Positions 7,187 through 9,616 of a stretch of DNA of 9,616 nt are shown here, piece by piece. The DNA is from Prevotellaceae bacterium UBA1720 (GTDB lineage Bacteria > Bacteroidota > Bacteroidia > Bacteroidales > Bacteroidaceae). The stretch lies in NCBI GenBank assembly GCA_002317475.1, contig DCIS01000006.1, positions 1 to 9,616 on the forward strand, read 5' to 3'. The first letter of the stretch is position 1; each line of letters begins with the position of its first letter. The translations under genes were made by a program, and so were the position numbers. The notes under the pieces are model-generated. The model did no database searches. It was not told the DNA's origin and worked only from the letters and a program-made list of their open reading frames with translations.

Positions 7187-7221
7187 TAAATTTTAATTTT
7201 TAACTTTTAACTTTTAATTTT
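7187..7221. repeat. TTTTTAAC-type array, second copy, right arm of the inverted repeat
   Basis: TAAATTTTAATTTTTAA (7187-7203) is a perfect 17-nt reverse complement of 6731-6747, and the match continues to 7217 with two T-to-C differences. The array ends four nt before the groEL ATG, so it forms most of the groEL leader. As a leader it would be almost entirely A/U apart from a few C residues. The 23 nt between the two copies include GTACGCGGTAC (7174-7184). Confidence 0.88.
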
Positions 7222-7225
7222 CATC

Positions 7226-8863
7226 ATGGCAAAAGATATTAGATTCAATCTTGAGGCACGCGAGCTTATGAAGCAGGGCGTTGATAGCCTCGCAAACGCA
7301 GTGAAGGTTACCCTTGGTCCTAAGGGTCGTAATGTTATTATCGAGAAGAAGTTTGGCGCTCCTCATATCACAAAGGACGGTGTAACCGTTGCTAAGGAGG
7401 TGGAGTTGGCAGACCCCTTCCAGAATGCTGGTGCTCAGTTGGTAAAGAGCGTTGCAAGCAAGACAGGTGATGATGCTGGTGATGGAACAACCACCGCTAC
7501 CGTACTGGCTCAGGCTATCGTACGTGAGGGTTTGAAGAATGTTGCAGCAGGTGCTAATCCTATGGACCTGAAGCGTGGTATTGACAAGGCTGTAGGCGTT
7601 GTGGTTGAGAACCTCAAGGCTCAGGCAGAGCAGGTGGGCGATGACTATCAGAAGATCGAGCAGGTGGCTACTGTCAGCGCCAACAACGATCCTGAGATCG
7701 GTAAACTGCTGGCTGACGCGATGCAGAAGGTGAGCAAGGATGGCGTGATCACCATTGAGGAGGCTAAGGGTCGTGACACTACTATCGGTGTTGTTGAGGG
7801 TATGCAGTTCGACCGTGGTTACCTCTCGGCTTACTTCGTGACCAATACCGAAAAGATGGAGTGCGTGATGGAGAATCCCTACATCCTCATCTATGACAAG
7901 AAGATCTCTAACCTGAAGGATTTCCTCCCCATCCTCGAACCTGCCGTACAGAGTGGTCGTCCTCTCTTGGTTATCGCTGAGGATGTAGACAGCGAGGCAC
8001 TTACTACCCTCGTGGTTAACCGTCTGCGTGGTCAGTTGAAGATCTGTGCAGTAAAGGCTCCTGGCTTTGGTGACCGTCGTAAGGCTATGCTTCAGGATAT
8101 TGCCGTACTGACTGGTGGTCTGGTAATCAGCGAGGATACTGGTCTGAAGTTGGAACAGGCAACCCTCGAGATGCTGGGTACCTGTGACAAGGTGACCGTA
8201 AGCAAGGACAATACCACCATCGTCAATGGCCGTGGTGATAAGGAACTCATCCAGGATCGTGTAAATCAGATCAAGAATGAGATTGCAAACACCAAGAGCG
8301 AGTATGACAAGGAGAAGTTGCAGGAGCGTCTGGCCAAGTTGGCTGGTGGTGTAGCAGTACTCTATGTTGGTGCTCCCAGCGAGGTGGAGATGAAGGAAAA
8401 GAAGGATCGCGTAGACGATGCTCTGTGTGCTACCCGTGCAGCTATCGAGGAGGGTATCATCCCTGGTGGTGGTGTAGCCTACATCCGTGCCCAGAAGGCC
8501 CTGGAGGGTATGACAGGTGCTAACAACGACGAGACTACGGGTATCCAGATCGTGCGTCGTGCCATCGAGGAACCTCTACGTCAGATCGTAGAAAACGCAG
8601 GCGAGGAAGGCAGCGTAGTAGTCAACAATGTTCGCAATGGCGAGGGTGACTATGGTTACAATGCCCGTGAGGACAAGTACGAGAACATGAAGGCTTCTGG
8701 TATCATCGATCCAGCTAAGGTTACCCGTGTTGCTCTTGAGAACGCAGCTTCAATCGCTGGCATGTTCCTCACCACTGAGTGTGTCATCTGCGATGCTAAG
8801 GAGGATAAGCCCGAAATGCCAATGGGTGCTCCCGGCATGGGCGGTATGGGTGGCATGATGTAA
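7226..8863 (+). CDS. groEL: Chaperonin GroEL (Hsp60)
   Basis: 545 residues, full length. GroEL forms the double heptameric ring that encloses and folds client proteins in the cytoplasm with ATP and GroES. Visible landmarks: the start MAKDIRFNLEAR; the nucleotide-binding VTLGPKGRNVIIEK (28-41), the ATP-contacting KDGVTVAKE (50-58) and GDGTTTAT (85-92); the apical segment around YLSAYFVTNTEKM and PLLVIAEDVDSEAL; GFGDRRKAML; the returning equatorial motifs GGGVAYIRA and NAGEEGSVVV; and a C-terminal GMGGMGGMM tail that lines the cavity floor. It has no visible defects. The start at 7226 is fixed by homology. The gene follows groES but is separated from it by a 505-nt insertion with a foreign gene, so it depends on read-through across that segment or on a promoter within it; no convincing promoter was seen there. 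A strong terminator follows 25 nt after the stop. Confidence 0.99.
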   Translation: MAKDIRFNLEARELMKQGVDSLANAVKVTLGPKGRNVIIEKKFGAPHITKDGVTVAKEVELADPFQNAGAQLVKSVASKTGDDAGDGTTTATVLAQAIVREGLKNVAAGANPMDLKRGIDKAVGVVVENLKAQAEQVGDDYQKIEQVATVSANNDPEIGKLLADAMQKVSKDGVITIEEAKGRDTTIGVVEGMQFDRGYLSAYFVTNTEKMECVMENPYILIYDKKISNLKDFLPILEPAVQSGRPLLVIAEDVDSEALTTLVVNRLRGQLKICAVKAPGFGDRRKAMLQDIAVLTGGLVISEDTGLKLEQATLEMLGTCDKVTVSKDNTTIVNGRGDKELIQDRVNQIKNEIANTKSEYDKEKLQERLAKLAGGVAVLYVGAPSEVEMKEKKDRVDDALCATRAAIEEGIIPGGGVAYIRAQKALEGMTGANNDETTGIQIVRRAIEEPLRQIVENAGEEGSVVVNNVRNGEGDYGYNAREDKYENMKASGIIDPAKVTRVALENAASIAGMFLTTECVICDAKEDKPEMPMGAPGMGGMGGMM

Positions 8864-8888
8864 TCTGCTCGAAGAAACTATAATAAGG

Positions 8889-8920
8889 TGGGGCTGTCAG
8901 ATATCTGGCAGTCCCATTTT
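8889..8920 (+). terminator. Intrinsic terminator after groEL
   Basis: TGGGGCTGTCAG (8889-8900) pairs with CTGGCAGTCCCA (8905-8916) over 12 bp with two G-U/U-G pairs and an ATAT loop, followed by TTTT then AAAA. The A-rich right flank suggests it may also slow transcription coming from the convergent Nudix gene. Confidence 0.85.
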
Positions 8921-8991
8921 AAAATAAGTAAAAATTCGCACAAACCTTTCACTATGCCATTCAATTTGTTGTGATTCAATGCGTTATAGCT

Positions 8992-9039
8992 GGTGAAGGG
9001 TAGGTGAAGGGTTTGCAAACCTTTCACCTACCCTTCACC
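8992..9039. repeat. 48-nt near-perfect palindrome with GTGAAGGGT core
   Basis: The left arm 8992-9015 (GGTGAAGGGTAGGTGAAGGG then TTTG) and the right arm 9016-9039 are reverse complements at 23 of 24 positions, the exception being a G-U-compatible change, with centre TTTG/CAAA. Each arm holds two copies of the GTGAAGGGT motif or its near-complement. CAAACCTTTCAC recurs exactly at 8941-8952 and 9016-9027, and a lone GTGAAGGGT lies at 9091-9099 within AGTGAAGGGTCACT. There is no T-run after it, so it is not a standard terminator; a REP-like element or a regulatory RNA hairpin is possible. Confidence 0.85.
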
Positions 9040-9134
9040 TCTTCTTAATATGCTTATAATCTGGACATTACATGTTGAAAATCCACCAAAGTGAAGGGTC
9101 ACTCCCAAAAACAACTTTAAAAAATAGCTGTGTT

Positions 9135-9178
9135 TTCCTAGGTGCTTCCTATGTTCTCCTATAGTGCCCTAACGCATT
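9135..9178. repeat. Degenerate 11-nt-period repeat (TTCCTAtGTGC-like)
   Basis: Units TTCCTAGGTGC, TTCCTATGTTC, TCCTATAGTGC and CCTAACGCATT lie end to end. The first three clearly share TCCTA and a G-T-C-type end; the fourth is marginal. It sits 9 nt before a second, cleaner 11-nt repeat block. Confidence 0.5.
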
Positions 9179-9187
9179 CTTGGGGTC

Positions 9188-9231
9188 TCCGCGATGATTC
9201 CGCGAAGGATCCGCGAAGGATCCGCGATGCT
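9188..9231. repeat. Four tandem 11-nt units (TCCGCGAAGGA)
   Basis: TCCGCGATGAT, TCCGCGAAGGA, TCCGCGAAGGA and TCCGCGATGCT follow without gaps; the two central units are identical and the outer ones share TCCGCGATG. The block is GC-rich compared with the AT-rich surroundings. The 11-nt period is close to one DNA helical turn, so the motif would be presented repeatedly on about the same face. Confidence 0.88.
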
Positions 9232-9316
9232 ATCTCGGAACCACAGATGTCTCATTACGGACAATAATGCAAGTGGGACAATAGTATTATTAAGGGGAAA
9301 AAGGAAAGAGTGTGGG

Positions 9317-9616
9317 TTAGCTCTCTCCAAACAACTTCTGGTATTCGCTTTCGAAGTTGGGCGTAAAGACCTCCTTACCGAAGTTCTCCACCAGTTCCTT
9401 TTTGCTCCAGAAACGACCTCCGTCAGTCTCAGCAGATGGGGTAATGGGACCATCGTAGATGGTTTTGTGCGGAAAGACCAGTTCACGTTCACGACTGCTT
9501 TCAAAGATATATGAGGGGAGAGTTTCGGGGGTGAAATCCGTGATACCCAGTTCCTCCTGTACCTCGCGCCTTAGGGCTATCTCGACATTCTCACCTAAAT
9601 CGATGTGTCCGCCTAC
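9317..9616 (-). CDS. Nudix hydrolase, C-terminal part
   Basis: The minus-strand frame is open from the window edge to TAA at 9319-9317 (complement), giving 99 residues; the start lies beyond base 9616. It begins VGGHIDLGENVEIALRRE and contains a complete Nudix box fitting GX5EX7REUXEEXGU: G at residue 3, E at 9, REVQEELGI at 17-25. Nudix enzymes hydrolyse nucleoside diphosphates linked to another moiety, using a divalent metal bound by the box glutamates. Downstream, YIFESSRERELVFPHKTIYD and DGGRFWSKKEL are typical of Nudix proteins resembling the YfcD/isopentenyl-diphosphate-isomerase side of the superfamily, but the substrate cannot be named. The C-terminus is complete (YQKLFGES). The gene is convergent with groEL. 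No clear terminator was found after its stop. Confidence 0.93.
   Translation of the reverse strand, partial: VGGHIDLGENVEIALRREVQEELGITDFTPETLPSYIFESSRERELVFPHKTIYDGPITPSAETDGGRFWSKKELVENFGKEVFTPNFESEYQKLFGES

Larger units (their letters stand above)
6717..7217 (+). mobile_element. Putative IVS-like insertion carrying the four-helix-bundle gene
   Basis: The segment between groES and groEL is bounded by a 31-nt inverted repeat (6717-6747 against 7187-7217, 29 matches). It contains one AT-rich gene, unrelated in function to its neighbours, plus a second partial copy of the right arm. Left and right ends touch the groES stop and lie 8 nt before the groEL ATG. In RNA the arms could pair and loop out the gene, the geometry of 23S rRNA intervening sequences. 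No transposase or clear target-site duplication was found, so mobility is inference. Confidence 0.45.
8864..9316. other. Gene-free region of 453 nt rich in repeats
   Basis: Between the convergent groEL and Nudix genes lie the groEL terminator, a 48-nt near-perfect palindrome with single outlying copies of its core motif, and two adjacent blocks with 11-nt periodicity. The rest (about 9040-9090 and 9232-9316) shows no ORF with family features, no tRNA-like fold and no clear terminator for the minus-strand gene. Open frames crossing it are low-complexity products of the repeats. Confidence 0.7.

Noticed and set aside
9188..9231. CRISPR-like array
   Set aside because: The 11-nt units are contiguous without spacers and there are no cas genes in the window.
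9169..9504. 111-residue minus-strand frame
   Set aside because: It overlaps the Nudix gene in another frame and reads through the repeats; no family features.
9194..9514. 106-residue plus-strand frame
   Set aside because: It starts within the 11-nt repeats and runs antisense to the Nudix gene, which carries a perfect Nudix box on the minus strand.

Overview
The window looks like chromosomal DNA of a Bacteroidota bacterium, most likely a gut or rumen Prevotella-like member of the Bacteroidales. The grounds are the gene repertoire (a secreted BoGH3B-like family 3 glycosidase, a carboxypeptidase-regulatory/plug/barrel outer-membrane protein, a Bacteroidota-type GroEL with a GGM tail), the absence of Shine-Dalgarno sequences before the starts, and many short AT-rich tandem repeats between genes. 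Species assignment is inference.

Layout, left to right: (1) 1-245, the 3' end of a GPH/MFS-type sugar:cation symporter; (2) 276-2759, a secreted GH3 beta-glucosidase only 30 nt downstream, probably co-transcribed, with a strong intrinsic terminator at 2782-2816; (3) 2978-6187, a 1069-residue outer-membrane beta-barrel protein with a glycine-rich tail, ending in a terminator at 6249-6295; (4) 6448-8863, groES and groEL, with an unrelated AT-rich gene for a four-helix-bundle (23S rRNA IVP/S23 family) protein between them, closed by a terminator at 8889-8920; (5) 8864-9316, a gene-free stretch with a 48-nt near-perfect palindrome and two 11-nt-period repeat blocks; (6) 9317-9616, on the minus strand, the C-terminal part of a Nudix hydrolase whose start lies beyond the window.

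The first two genes fit a simple saccharide route: the periplasmic or surface GH3 enzyme releases sugar and the symporter imports it. The barrel protein is a separate unit. GroES and GroEL form the chaperonin.

The most interesting structure is the insertion inside groESL. A four-helix-bundle gene of about 34% G+C (hand count over most of it) is bracketed by 31-nt inverted repeats (29 of 31 positions match), built from heptamer-like TTAAAAA/TTTTTAA units. The outer ends of these repeats abut the groES stop codon and lie 8 nt before the groEL start. This resembles the layout of 23S rRNA intervening sequences, which carry the same protein family between complementary ends, but here it sits in a protein-coding operon. 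Other short-period repeats (7, 9 and 11 nt) occur inside the GH3 gene and in the last intergenic region.
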